Translations under genes and position numbers: made by a program
Part shown: positions 1 to 6,958 of the stretch, piece after piece
How positions within the stretch are numbered: position 1 is the stretch's first letter
How the letters are laid out: every line of letters begins with the position of its first letter
The notes under the pieces: model-generated
Databases searched by the model: none
Told to the model about the DNA's origin: nothing
Seen by the model: the letters and a program-made list of their open reading frames with translations, nothing else
DNA from: CAZJHM01 sp964545925
GTDB taxonomy: Archaea; Iainarchaeota; Iainarchaeia; Iainarchaeales; CAZJHM01
DNA: 39,276 nucleotides
Assembly: GCA_964545925.1 (NCBI GenBank)
Contig: CAZJHM010000003.1
Span: forward strand, 1 to 39,276
Direction: 5' to 3'

Positions 1-41
1 ACTTTTCTAGAATTTTCATCATAATCTAAAGAAAAAAACAT
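1..41 (-). CDS. Possible start of a gene running off the window edge
   Basis: A reading frame opens with ATG at 41 on the minus strand and stays open to base 1, giving MFFSLDYDENSRK. It begins 13 bases after the stop of the small membrane protein gene on the same strand, so it could be the next gene of the ZIP operon. Only 13 residues are visible, no family can be assigned, and chance is a real alternative. Confidence 0.3.
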   Translation of the reverse strand, partial: MFFSLDYDENSRK

Positions 42-54
42 AAAATCATTTAAA

Positions 55-315
55 TCACAAAACTTCCTTAGTTATATAACCTGTCAAAATTAAAACTCCT
101 AATCCAATTAAAAAAGAGGCTAAAAAACTCAAATAATGGTTGTCCGGAAAAATAAAATAATCACTTAATCCCCAAACTCCTCTCCAAAAACTTACAACAG
201 CAAAAGCAATTAATATCACAAAAACTAATTGAAAAGGTGTTGTTTTTTTTTTTCTATTTATTTTAACATAAAATATCATATCTATATATAAATATAAAAA
301 CATTTCTAAAAACAA
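55..315 (-). CDS. Small two-helix membrane protein, unknown function
   Basis: An 86-residue protein of unknown function. Two hydrophobic segments, at about residues 28-45 and 62-80, flank a central loop with the striking pattern FWRGVWGLSDYFIFPDN. The loop pattern (WRG-WGL-D-Y-FP-N) looks like a small membrane protein that I have the impression recurs in DPANN genomes, but I cannot name a function. The start codon lies one base after the stop of the ZIP transporter gene on the same strand, so the two are probably cotranscribed. ATGs at residues 5 and 13 are alternative starts; starting at 13 would remove a segment that reads like untranslated sequence. The coding call is fairly secure and the function is unknown. 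Confidence 0.7.
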   Translation of the reverse strand: MFLEMFLYLYIDMIFYVKINRKKKTTPFQLVFVILIAFAVVSFWRGVWGLSDYFIFPDNHYLSFLASFLIGLGVLILTGYITKEVL

Positions 316-316
316 A

Positions 317-1051
317 TTAAACTTCTAAAAAAACAAGAAAATACATTACTAAAATTCCTAAACAAATGAAAAACAATTCAAGAACTGCTTTACGAAAACC
401 TAAGTTCTTGTGTAATTCAGGAATTAAATCAGAAGCAGCTATATAGACAAAACTGCCAGCAGTAAAAGCAACAACAAGTGGTTCTATTCCAGAAATAAAA
501 GAAGAAAAGAAAAGAAAAACAATTGCTCCAAGAAAAGCAGAAAGACTAGAAATAAAATTATACAAAAGTGCTTTCCAACGACTAAACCCACCTTTGACTA
601 AAACTCCAAAATCTCCAATTTCTTGGGGAACCTCATGAAAAACAACAGCAATTGTTGCTGATAACCCCAAAGAAAAATCTAAAAGATAAGAGCCAGCTAT
701 GAATATACCATCTAAGAAATTATGCAACATATCTCCAAAGAAAATCATATAAGAAATATTTGAATGTTCTTTGCAGGAAGAATCATGGCAATGATGCCAA
801 TAAAGAAATTTTTCAAGTATAAAAAAAGAAAGAAAACCAAGAAGTATACAAAAAGAAACCAAAGGAGAAATTCCAGTTTCAGATAATTCAGGGAGAAAAT
901 GCAAGAAAACTCCACCTAAAAGAGAGCCAATTGCAAAAGCAACAAATAAACCTAAATTTTTCTCAAGAAATTTGAAATTAACAAAAAAACTAAAAATTCC
1001 AATAAGAGAAACAAGAGAGACAACAAGTATGGAAAGAAATATTTCAAGCAT
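317..1051 (-). CDS. ZIP family divalent metal transporter
   Basis: A 244-residue integral membrane protein of the ZIP (ZRT/IRT-like) family, which moves zinc or related divalent cations into the cytoplasm. About eight hydrophobic segments can be traced. The two metal-site helices are clear: GDMLHNFLDGIFIAGSY (helix 4, HN-x-x-DG) and FHEVPQEIGDFGVL (helix 5, HE-x-P-x-E-x-GD). A histidine/cysteine-rich loop, WHHCHDSSCKEH, sits before helix 4 in the position of the variable metal-binding loop of the family. A TATA-like GTTTTTATCC on the minus strand (1073-1082) lies about 26 bases before the ATG, which suggests a leaderless transcript. The gene is divergent from rubrerythrin. Exact metal specificity cannot be read from the sequence. 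Confidence 0.93.
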   Translation of the reverse strand: MLEIFLSILVVSLVSLIGIFSFFVNFKFLEKNLGLFVAFAIGSLLGGVFLHFLPELSETGISPLVSFCILLGFLSFFILEKFLYWHHCHDSSCKEHSNISYMIFFGDMLHNFLDGIFIAGSYLLDFSLGLSATIAVVFHEVPQEIGDFGVLVKGGFSRWKALLYNFISSLSAFLGAIVFLFFSSFISGIEPLVVAFTAGSFVYIAASDLIPELHKNLGFRKAVLELFFICLGILVMYFLVFLEV

Positions 1052-1170
1052 AAAAAAAATAGAAAAGAAAAGGATAAAAACCTAACAAAAAAGAAAAAGT
1101 GCGAATAAAGAACTAAACTTAAACTTTTATTGAGATAGTTTCAAATAAATTAACAAAAGAGGTGTAAGAA
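1052..1170. promoter_or_regulatory. Divergent promoter region, ZIP transporter / rubrerythrin
   Basis: A 119-base A-rich spacer between divergent genes. A TATA-like element for ZIP lies at 1073-1082 (minus). A weaker one for rubrerythrin, AAACTTTTATTG at about 1122-1133 (plus), would give a leader of some 16 bases. That leader would hold the ribosome-binding site GAGGTG at 1159-1164, six bases before the rubrerythrin ATG. No convincing operator palindrome was seen. Confidence 0.5.
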
Positions 1171-1716
1171 ATGAGTAAGACAGAAAAAAACCTAAAGGAA
1201 GCTTTTAGTGGGGAAAGTCAAGCAAGAAACAAATATGATTATTTTGCAAAACAAGCATACAAAGAAGGTTACAATTACATAGCAAGAATTTTTGAAGAAA
1301 CAGCATTAAATGAAATGCAACATGCAAAAGATGAATTTAAACTATTAAAAGGAATAAAATCAACTGCAGAAAATCTAAAAGAAGCAATTGCTGGAGAACT
1401 ATATGAACACAAAGAAATGTATCCAAAATTCAAGAAAGAAGCTGAAGAAGAAGGAAACAAAGAAGCAGCTGAATTGTTCCAAGAAATCTCAGAAGTTGAA
1501 GAAAAGCATGAAGCAAGATACAAGAAACTTTTAGAAATGGTAGAAAAAGGAACTGTTTTTAAAAGAGAAAAACCAATCAAATGGAAATGTTCAAAATGTG
1601 GATATATACACACAGGTAAAGAACCACCAGAAACATGTCCAAGTTGCAAACATCCAAAAGAATATTATGAACCTGAATGTCTATGCTTCCATGAAGACTG
1701 CGAACTATGCAAATAA
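1171..1716 (+). CDS. Rubrerythrin with an extra C-terminal cysteine tail
   Basis: A 181-residue rubrerythrin, a cytoplasmic non-haem iron peroxidase that reduces hydrogen peroxide in anaerobes. The four-helix di-iron domain (about 1-125) carries the expected ligands: E15, E48 and H51 of E-x-x-H, E76 and E79, and E110 with H113 in VEEKH. A rubredoxin-like FeS(Cys4) domain follows, with C140-x-x-C143 and C156-x-x-C159. Beyond the usual end are four more cysteines (C170, C172, C177, C180) in ECLCFHEDCELC. The family normally stops shortly after the rubredoxin domain, so this tail is unusual and could hold another metal or a disulfide. The start is fixed by GAGGTG six bases upstream. The gene abuts deoxyhypusine synthase tail to tail with no intervening base. 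Confidence 0.95.
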   Translation: MSKTEKNLKEAFSGESQARNKYDYFAKQAYKEGYNYIARIFEETALNEMQHAKDEFKLLKGIKSTAENLKEAIAGELYEHKEMYPKFKKEAEEEGNKEAAELFQEISEVEEKHEARYKKLLEMVEKGTVFKREKPIKWKCSKCGYIHTGKEPPETCPSCKHPKEYYEPECLCFHEDCELCK

Positions 1717-2556
1717 TTAAAGTTTAAATCCCCCTGCAACTAAAAGAGGGAAAGTGATTGAGAAATCTCCCCAAACTTTAACTGTCTTGTCATCTGGGCG
1801 AGCCTTGCCCCAAGATTTAGCTTCATCTGTGTTTGCTCCTGCATTACTTCCTTCTCCTTCATAACCAGTATTCAAATAAACAGTATATTCAATTCCTTCA
1901 CGAATCATAAAAGCATTCATTATNNNNNNNNNNNNNNNNNNNNNNNNNNNNNNNNNNNNNNNNNNNNNNNNNNNNNNNNNNNNNNNNNNNNNNNNNNNNN
2001 NNNNNNNNNNNNNNNNNNNNNNNATCTCTCTAACAACATCCATACTACTTTGGATTTTTCCACTAGATTTCTGATTAGAATAAACAGAACCAAGAACAGA
2101 ATGCATAAATTTTTCAAACCAAATATACCTTTCATTTGGAATAAATATATTTCCTGTACGATTTACTCCATTGCGACGCAAATAAGCTCCATCTGCATTA
2201 AAGTCCCCATGCAAAAAGTCTCCGTGAGTTTTGATTATATCTTCTTCAACTCCAGCAGTTGTTGTAACTATAAAATGAACTAATTTATTTTTTACAAGAT
2301 AAGTAATTATATCCCGAACACCGCATGAAGCAGCATTTGATGTAAAACCTAAAAATATCTCAGCTTTTTCTTTTCTCATTTCTTTAACTAAAGAAATTGC
2401 TTTTCCTAAATTAGTGGCTTGAAACCCAGTATCTGAGAAAGAAGAAAAGAATTTAGAAGAATTAAAAGGTTTGGAAAAATCATAACCTTGAATCTTTCCT
2501 GTACCTATTTCTTTTGATTTCTTAAGAAGTGCTTTTCTTGGATTTATTTTAGACAT
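1717..2556 (-). CDS. dhs: Deoxyhypusine synthase (internal assembly gap)
   Basis: Transfers the aminobutyl group of spermidine to a lysine of translation factor aIF5A in an NAD-dependent reaction, the first step of hypusine formation. Family motifs are visible: FLGFTSNAASCGVRDII, VTTTAGVEED, HGDF, and near the C-terminus NTGYEGEGSNAGANTDEAKSWGK, whose SWGK lysine is the catalytic one, followed by VKVWGDFSITFPLLVAG. A 100-N gap interrupts the gene. Compared with the family, about 80 residues between SMDVVRE and IMNAFMIREG are missing, including the NAD/substrate stretch around 'DGS-GD'. I start at the ATG at 2556 (MSKINPRKAL), because the upstream in-frame extension is hydrophobic and precedes a TATA-like TTTAAATTATT at 2573-2584 placed for a leaderless start. 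Confidence 0.93.
   Translation of the reverse strand: MSKINPRKALLKKSKEIGTGKIQGYDFSKPFNSSKFFSSFSDTGFQATNLGKAISLVKEMRKEKAEIFLGFTSNAASCGVRDIITYLVKNKLVHFIVTTTAGVEEDIIKTHGDFLHGDFNADGAYLRRNGVNRTGNIFIPNERYIWFEKFMHSVLGSVYSNQKSSGKIQSSMDVVREXXXXXXXXXXXXXXXXXXXXXXXXXXXXXXXXXXIMNAFMIREGIEYTVYLNTGYEGEGSNAGANTDEAKSWGKARPDDKTVKVWGDFSITFPLLVAGGFKL
1924..2023. other. Assembly gap, 100 N, inside deoxyhypusine synthase
   Basis: Exactly 100 undetermined bases, so probably a placeholder length. Family comparison suggests about 240 bases (some 80 codons) of coding sequence should lie here. Confidence 0.95.
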
Positions 2557-2636
2557 AAGAAAATATGAAAAGAATAATTTAAAAAGCCAAGCAAAACCAG
2601 AAAACAAATATAAAGACTTCCCACCAAAAGAATAAT
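2557..2636. promoter_or_regulatory. Divergent promoters of deoxyhypusine synthase and dCMP deaminase
   Basis: An 80-base divergent spacer with two TATA-like boxes. TTTAAATTATT at 2573-2584 (minus) is about 22 bases from the ATG at 2556. AATATAAAG with TATAAA at 2609-2614 (plus) is centred about 25 bases before the ATG at 2637. Both spacings fit leaderless transcription, and no Shine-Dalgarno sequence precedes either gene. Confidence 0.55.
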
Positions 2637-3164
2637 ATGGAAAACAAAAGACCTACAAAACAAGAATATTATTTAGGGATTGCAGAAGCAGTTGGAAACC
2701 GTTCAACATGCCAAAGAAGAAAATTTGGAGCAATTATAGTTGTAAAAGATTCAATTGTAACAACAGGTTATAATGGGCCTGCAAGAGGAGTCGTTAACTG
2801 TGCTGAAATAGGTTGTGCTAAAAATTTAACAAATGCTCCCAGTTATGGAGCATATGATGTTTGTCCAGCAGTTCATGCAGAAGAAAACGCATTAATAAAT
2901 GCAGCAAGAAATGGAAATTCTGTTTATAATGGAACACTTTACATAATTGGAAAAAAACCAACAGGGGAACCTGTTCCTTCTCATCCTTGTGATAGATGTA
3001 AAAGAACACTAATAAATGCAGGAATAGAAAAAGTTTACACAAAATCAGAACAAGGTGAGATTTTAGAATACAAAGTTGAAGACTGGATAAAATACGACAC
3101 TGAAAGACAAAAGAAAATTGTTCAAGATGCTCTAAAAGAACAAGAAAAAAATTGTAATTGCTAA
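2637..3164 (+). CDS. dCMP deaminase (zinc-dependent cytidine/deoxycytidylate deaminase)
   Basis: A 175-residue deaminase that converts dCMP to dUMP, feeding dTMP synthesis in the cytoplasm. The zinc site is complete: H-A-E in AVHAEENALINAA (zinc histidine plus the catalytic glutamate) and P-C-x-x-C in PCDRCKRTLINAG. The N-terminal half shows the dCMP deaminase pattern GNRSTCQRRKFGAIIV and GYNGPARG. A second cysteine cluster (NCAEIGC) lies in the insertion that in dCMP deaminases can bind another zinc. The protein ends with CNC. The TATA box about 25 bases upstream suggests a leaderless mRNA. It lies 37 bases ahead of the phosphoglycerate mutase gene on the same strand. Confidence 0.93.
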   Translation: MENKRPTKQEYYLGIAEAVGNRSTCQRRKFGAIIVVKDSIVTTGYNGPARGVVNCAEIGCAKNLTNAPSYGAYDVCPAVHAEENALINAARNGNSVYNGTLYIIGKKPTGEPVPSHPCDRCKRTLINAGIEKVYTKSEQGEILEYKVEDWIKYDTERQKKIVQDALKEQEKNCNC

Positions 3165-3201
3165 TTGAAAAGTTTTTTAACTAAAAACACCTAATTAAAG
3201 T

Positions 3202-3789
3202 ATGATAAAACTAGTTCTTCTAAGACATGGGGAAAGTGTTTGGAATAAAAAAAATCTTTTTACAGGCTGGACTGATATTGGATTATCTAAACAAGGAAAA
3301 CAAGAAGCTAGAAAAGCTGGAAAAACACTCAAAGGAAAATTCAAATTTGATACAATCTATACCTCTGTCTTGAAAAGAGCCTTAGAAACAAACACTTTGC
3401 TCTTGAAAGAAATGAAAATAAAACCAAAGATAATAAAAACTTGGAGATTAAATGAAAGAATGTATGGGGATTTACAAGGGAAAAATAAATCTCAAATGAT
3501 TGAGAAATATGGAGAAGAACAAGTAAAGAAATGGAGAAGAGGATATGCAATCAAACCACCAGCCTTAGATGAAAAAGACAAGAGATATCCTGGCAAACAA
3601 AAGAAATACAAAAATCTAAAAAAATCTGAAATCCCAAAAACTGAAAGTTTGAAAGACACAGTTGCAAGAGTTNNNNNNNNNNNNNNNNNNNNNNNNNNNN
3701 NNNNNNNNNNNNNNNNNNNNNNNNNNNNNNNNNNNNNNNNNNNNNNNNNNNNNNNNNNNNNNNNNNNNNNNNAAAATAAACAAAGTTAG
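3202..3789 (+). CDS. gpmA: 2,3-bisphosphoglycerate-dependent phosphoglycerate mutase (C-terminus in gap)
   Basis: Interconverts 3- and 2-phosphoglycerate in lower glycolysis or gluconeogenesis. The histidine-phosphatase signature LLRHGESVWN carries the phosphorylated histidine, followed by FTGWTDIGLS and by NERMYGDLQGKNK, all typical of the dPGM (bacterial-type) family. The C-terminal part with the second catalytic histidine (HGNS motif) falls in a 100-N gap. Some 60 residues should be missing there, more than 100 bases can hold. The stop at 3787-3789 holds only if the frame is kept through the gap; in another frame the gene ends at 3779 or 3813. Many archaea use the cofactor-independent enzyme, so this form may be of bacterial origin. 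Confidence 0.88.
   Translation: MIKLVLLRHGESVWNKKNLFTGWTDIGLSKQGKQEARKAGKTLKGKFKFDTIYTSVLKRALETNTLLLKEMKIKPKIIKTWRLNERMYGDLQGKNKSQMIEKYGEEQVKKWRRGYAIKPPALDEKDKRYPGKQKKYKNLKKSEIPKTESLKDTVARVXXXXXXXXXXXXXXXXXXXXXXXXXXXXXXXXXXNKQS
3673..3772. other. Assembly gap, 100 N, in phosphoglycerate mutase
   Basis: Exactly 100 N removing the C-terminal catalytic part of gpmA. The family length implies the true gap is nearer 180-200 bases. Confidence 0.95.
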
Positions 3790-3810
3790 AAATCAAACAA
3801 AGGGAAGAAA

Positions 3811-4326
3811 ATGAAAGAAATGGAATTGAAATTTTTGGAAATAAAGAGAAAGGAAATTGAAAGGAAAATAAAAAAATTAGGTGGAAAAAAAGTCTTTAGT
3901 GGGAAAATAATTGCATATTATTATGATTTCCCAGAAATGCCTTTAAAGAAAGCAGGATATGTTATCCGACTAAGGACTGAGGACAAAAAAGGAAAACTAA
4001 CAATAAAAAAGAAAATAAAATCAAAGACAACAAAAGCAAATATTGAAAATGATTACCAAATAGAGAATTTTCAAGAAGCAAGAAAAATAATGAAAAAAGC
4101 AGGACTAATGGAAATAAAAGTCCCTGAAAAAACAAGAACAAGTTATAGATTAGGCAAAGCAAAGTTTGAGTTTGATAAATATACTGGGTTGCCGGAATTT
4201 TTAGAGATAGAAACAAACAACGAAAAAGAAATGGAAAAAGCAATAAAAAAATTAGGATTAAAAAAAGGAAAGAAATGGAATGTTTTCAGATTATTAGAAC
4301 ACTATAAAAAGAGGAAGAAAAAATGA
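3811..4326 (+). CDS. CYTH domain protein 1 (triphosphate tunnel metalloenzyme)
   Basis: A 171-residue CYTH protein, from the family that includes class IV adenylate cyclases, thiamine triphosphatases and tripolyphosphatases, which hydrolyse or cyclise triphosphates inside a beta-barrel tunnel. The N-terminal E-x-E-x-K signature is intact as E3-M4-E5-L6-K7. Further tunnel residues are present: R-x-R in VIRLRTED, K-rich LTIKKKIK, R in TRTSYRLG, and E-x-E in PEFLEIETN near the end. The gene overlaps the next one by ATGA at 4323-4326, and its product is clearly homologous to that neighbour, so the pair arose by tandem duplication. The substrate cannot be told from sequence; class IV cyclase-like phosphatase is a reasonable guess. 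Confidence 0.88.
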   Translation: MKEMELKFLEIKRKEIERKIKKLGGKKVFSGKIIAYYYDFPEMPLKKAGYVIRLRTEDKKGKLTIKKKIKSKTTKANIENDYQIENFQEARKIMKKAGLMEIKVPEKTRTSYRLGKAKFEFDKYTGLPEFLEIETNNEKEMEKAIKKLGLKKGKKWNVFRLLEHYKKRKKK

Positions 4327-4835
4327 ATACAATTGAAATGAAATTTTTGGAAATTAATGAGAAAGAAATAGAAGAAAAACTAAAAAAAATGAAGGCTAAA
4401 AAAACATTAGATTCTGAAATAAATGCCCATTATTTTGATTATGCAGATAATAGATTGGAATCAAATAGAACAATACTTAGATTAAGAAAAAAAGGGGATG
4501 TTTGCATGCTAACAACAAAAAGAGAAATAAGTAGGGATAATGCAAAAATCACTGAAAAACATTTTACTCAAATAATAGATTTTGAAGAAACAAGAAATAT
4601 ATTGAAAACAATAGGTTTCTCAGAAGTAAGAGGAATAAAAAGACATAGAAAAAGATATGCTTTGGGAAACAACACTTTTTTTGATATAGATGTAATAAAA
4701 GAAATTCCTCCTTTTTTAGAAATTGAAGCAAAAACTGAAAAAGAAATAGATAAATATAGAAAAGAATTAGGAATAAAGGAAAAAGGACATCCTTGGACAA
4801 CAAGAGACATATTAAAATATTATAAAAAGGGATAA
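4323..4835 (+). CDS. CYTH domain protein 2, diverged tandem paralogue
   Basis: A 170-residue CYTH protein directly after, and overlapping by four bases, its paralogue. Shared features include KFLEI at the start, an ILRLR segment, KRYALG and PPFLEIEAKTEKE at the end. The signature is incomplete: T3-I4-E5-M6-K7 has threonine where the first glutamate of E-x-E-x-K should be. The lysine-rich strand is also altered (CMLTTKREI against LTIKKKIK). It may have changed substrate or lost activity, for example as a partner subunit of protein 1; this is inference. The AlkD-like gene starts one base after its stop, so all three are one operon. Confidence 0.87.
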   Translation: MNTIEMKFLEINEKEIEEKLKKMKAKKTLDSEINAHYFDYADNRLESNRTILRLRKKGDVCMLTTKREISRDNAKITEKHFTQIIDFEETRNILKTIGFSEVRGIKRHRKRYALGNNTFFDIDVIKEIPPFLEIEAKTEKEIDKYRKELGIKEKGHPWTTRDILKYYKKG

Positions 4836-4836
4836 A

Positions 4837-5535
4837 ATGAGTCTTGAAAAAATTAGGAAAAAAATAATAGAAAGTTCAGAAGAAAAATACAAAATCGGGG
4901 CGAAAAACTATTTCAAAGAAGAAATCAAACTATATGGAGTAAGAACTCCAAAAGTCCGGGAGATTTCAAGAGCCTTCTTTCCCTCTGAAAAAAGTAAAAA
5001 AGAAATATTTCAACTAGCAGAAGAAATGATTAAGACAGGATATATGGAAGAATCAACAATTGGATTTGAATGGATTTATAGAAAAAAGAAAGATTGGGAA
5101 AAAAAGGATTTCAAATTCTTTGAAAAGATTGTAAAAAAATACATAGATAATTGGGCGAAATGTGATGATTTCTGCTGTCACACACTCGGAGAATTCTTAT
5201 TGGAATTTCCAGAATTCAAAAAAGAAACTAAAAAATGGGCAAAAAATAAAAACAGATGGGAAAGAAGAGCCTCAGCTGTTTGTCTAATCCTACCAGTAAG
5301 GAAAAAACCAAAAGAAAATCTAAAAGATGTGTTTGAAATTTCGGAAATTCTCTTGGAAGATAAGGATGATTTAGTGCAAAAAGGCTATGGTTGGCTACTG
5401 AAAGTTAGTGCAGATATTGAAAGGCAAAAAGTCTTTGATTGGATAATGAAAAGAAAAAACAAGATGCCAAGAACAGCTTTAAGATATGCGATTGAAAAAA
5501 TGCCCAAAGAAATGAAAACAAAAGCAATGGAATAA
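4837..5535 (+). CDS. AlkD-like HEAT-repeat DNA alkylation repair protein
   Basis: A 232-residue alpha-helical protein of the AlkD family, DNA glycosylases that remove bulky or cationic alkylated bases without base flipping. Family landmarks are YGVRTPKVREI (33-43), NWAKCDDF with W106 and D110 matching the catalytic W-x-x-x-D pair, WERRASAV (141-148) with the conserved arginine, VQKGYGWLLKVSA, and RTALRYAIEKMP near the end. The length fits the family. It is the last gene of the CYTH-CYTH-AlkD operon, separated by a single base. Its stop abuts the stop of the convergent ribbon-helix-helix gene. The fold is secure; glycosylase activity is inferred from the retained residues. Confidence 0.9.
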   Translation: MSLEKIRKKIIESSEEKYKIGAKNYFKEEIKLYGVRTPKVREISRAFFPSEKSKKEIFQLAEEMIKTGYMEESTIGFEWIYRKKKDWEKKDFKFFEKIVKKYIDNWAKCDDFCCHTLGEFLLEFPEFKKETKKWAKNKNRWERRASAVCLILPVRKKPKENLKDVFEISEILLEDKDDLVQKGYGWLLKVSADIERQKVFDWIMKRKNKMPRTALRYAIEKMPKEMKTKAME

Positions 5536-5790
5536 TTACAAAGAATATTTTTTTCTAATTTCAGAAATTGGAATTAATTTTCCTTTTCCTATTTCCTCGT
5601 CTATTTTCTGAAGTTTTTTAAGAATTTTTTTATCAGTAATTTGAGAAATAGAATAAGGCAAAAATTCCTTTCCAATTTGAAGAACTCCTGCTCTTAGAAT
5701 CTCACTTTTGTTCTGGTAAAATCCTTGTTTAACAAGACTTTCCATTATTTCCTCATGTTTTTTTCCAAGATTTACTAACATTGTTCCCAT
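5536..5790 (-). CDS. Ribbon-helix-helix DNA-binding protein (CopG/ParD-like)
   Basis: An 84-residue protein with an N-terminal ribbon-helix-helix pattern: strand MLVNLGKKH, helix EEIMESLVKQGFY, turn QNKSE, helix ILRAGVLQIGKEF. Such proteins bind DNA as dimers and serve as repressors or as antitoxins of the ParD type. No toxin gene is adjacent, so a free-standing regulator is the simpler reading. The C-terminal half is lysine- and glutamate-rich. The start could be ATG 5790 or ATG 5781; the second overlaps the probable stop of the upstream glycosylase gene (TAG at 5775-5777), which would make the two an operon. A gap of 100 N lies eight bases upstream. Confidence 0.75.
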   Translation of the reverse strand: MGTMLVNLGKKHEEIMESLVKQGFYQNKSEILRAGVLQIGKEFLPYSISQITDKKILKKLQKIDEEIGKGKLIPISEIRKKYSL

Positions 5791-6464
5791 ATATGTATNN
5801 NNNNNNNNNNNNNNNNNNNNNNNNNNNNNNNNNNNNNNNNNNNNNNNNNNNNNNNNNNNNNNNNNNNNNNNNNNNNNNNNNNNNNNNNNNNNNNNNNNCC
5901 TAAAGAAAGTTTTGTCTTATGAGAAATTTCGCGAAGAACAGATTCAATCTCAAGATATTTTTTACGAGAAAGAGTTTTTGGACGTTCAATTAAATTATGA
6001 GAAACTAATAAATCAATTATATGAAAATCTATAATTGCATAATCTTCATATCCTATATTGCGAAGAAAATGAGAAGATTCCTTGTAACCAAGCCCTTTGA
6101 TATTTTGGACTAACCATTCACGAGGTTCAAGAGAAGAAGAAAGAAAGTTTTTCAAACAAGAATTGTATTTTTGAGCACAAGAAATAAATGAAGCTCTGGT
6201 ATTAGGAAACCTATGTCCATGCTTTTTCAATTCTCTAGCCAAATTAAGTTCAGAAAAAGAAGAAAAGCAAGAATTCATATTTTCTTGAATTTTGATAGCT
6301 TTTTCTGCAGAATAATTTGCAGTTAAAAGACAAAAACACATTTCATTAAAAACTTCGCGATTAGAACCTTTTCTGTAATTTCGGAAAGATTTCATCCTTG
6401 AAGAAATTTCAGAAGAAACAGGAGTTTTTTTAAGTTTTTCAATTTCAGATAAAAGTTTGTGCAT
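5775..6464 (-). CDS. Archaeal 8-oxoguanine DNA glycosylase/lyase, Ogg2 type (gap near the end)
   Basis: Removes 8-oxoguanine from DNA and cleaves the abasic site (HhH-GPD superfamily). The helix-hairpin-helix segment NIKGLGYKESSHFLRNIG holds the catalytic lysine (GLGYK-E), and the catalytic aspartate is in YAIIDFHIIDLL (usually IIDRHI). The N-terminal part shows NEMCFCLLTANYSAEKAI, also typical. A 100-N gap falls just before the end. After it, one frame reads IHIWEQC-stop, which fits the 'LDLYLWY' ending of the family, so the coding sequence probably ends at 5775 and overlaps the ribbon-helix-helix gene. On that reading only a few codons are missing. The arginine-to-phenylalanine change after the catalytic aspartate is notable. 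Confidence 0.87.
   Translation of the reverse strand: MHKLLSEIEKLKKTPVSSEISSRMKSFRNYRKGSNREVFNEMCFCLLTANYSAEKAIKIQENMNSCFSSFSELNLARELKKHGHRFPNTRASFISCAQKYNSCLKNFLSSSLEPREWLVQNIKGLGYKESSHFLRNIGYEDYAIIDFHIIDLLVSHNLIERPKTLSRKKYLEIESVLREISHKTKLSLXXXXXXXXXXXXXXXXXXXXXXXXXXXXXXXXXXIHIWEQC
5799..5898. other. Assembly gap, 100 N, near the end of the Ogg2 gene
   Basis: Exactly 100 N. Family comparison (KLSLG before the gap, IHIW after it, against a family ending of the form SLAELDLYLWY) suggests the true missing segment may be only about 10-15 bases if nothing else is inserted. Confidence 0.95.
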
Positions 6465-6504
6465 AGAACCACGAGAAAGAAGTAAAAGAAACAGAGAAAA
6501 AATG

Positions 6505-6544
6505 TTTAAAAGGATATCGCAAGACTCGTATTATTATGGTACGA
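6505..6544 (+). promoter_or_regulatory. Lrp operon promoter with inverted repeat over the start
   Basis: A TATA-like TTTAAAAG at 6505-6512 lies about 28 bases before the ATG at 6536, so transcription should begin at or near the start codon. An inverted repeat TCGTA (6526-6530) / TACGA (6540-6544) with a nine-base spacer straddles that point. Lrp/AsnC regulators commonly repress their own promoters, so this is a candidate autoregulatory site. Five-base arms are short and could be chance. Confidence 0.35.
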
Positions 6545-6958
6545 ATATCGGACAAGGAATTATTAGAAATTCTAAAAGAAAATTGTAGAATGCCTTATAC
6601 CCAAATAGCAAAAAAATTAAAAGTTACAGAAGCAGCAATAAGAAAAAAAGTTGGAAAATTAAAAGAAAAAGGAATAATAACTTGTTACACCATTGAATTA
6701 GATAATAAAAAACTAGGAAAAAAAATAAATGCATTGATAGGTTTGGATGCAAAACCTGAAAAATTAATGGACATAATAAAAAATCTGAAAAAAAGAAAAG
6801 AGATAAACAGATTATATTCTGCAACAGGAGACCACATGATTTTGACAGAAATAGATTTTGAAGGAATGGATGAAATGTATGATTATGTAAAAAAATTGGA
6901 GAAAACAAAAGGAATAACAAAAGTTTGTCCAGCAATTATATTGGAGAGATTAAAATGA
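6536..6958 (+). CDS. Lrp/AsnC family transcriptional regulator
   Basis: A 140-residue regulator. An N-terminal winged helix-turn-helix (about 5-50: LLEILKENCRMPYTQIAKKL, then EAAIRKKVGKLKEKGII) is followed by a C-terminal ligand-binding RAM domain (about 60-138) with the pattern LYSATGDHMILTEIDF. Members assemble as dimers and octamers and sense amino acids or related metabolites. Its stop overlaps the start of thioredoxin reductase by ATGA, and glutamate dehydrogenase follows, so it probably regulates this nitrogen/redox operon and itself. The transcript looks leaderless. The ligand is unknown; an amino acid linked to glutamate metabolism is a guess from context. Confidence 0.92.
   Translation: MVRISDKELLEILKENCRMPYTQIAKKLKVTEAAIRKKVGKLKEKGIITCYTIELDNKKLGKKINALIGLDAKPEKLMDIIKNLKKRKEINRLYSATGDHMILTEIDFEGMDEMYDYVKKLEKTKGITKVCPAIILERLK

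Noticed and set aside
5536..5790. Toxin-antitoxin pair
   Set aside because: The ribbon-helix-helix protein resembles ParD, but no toxin-like gene is adjacent; its neighbour is a DNA glycosylase.
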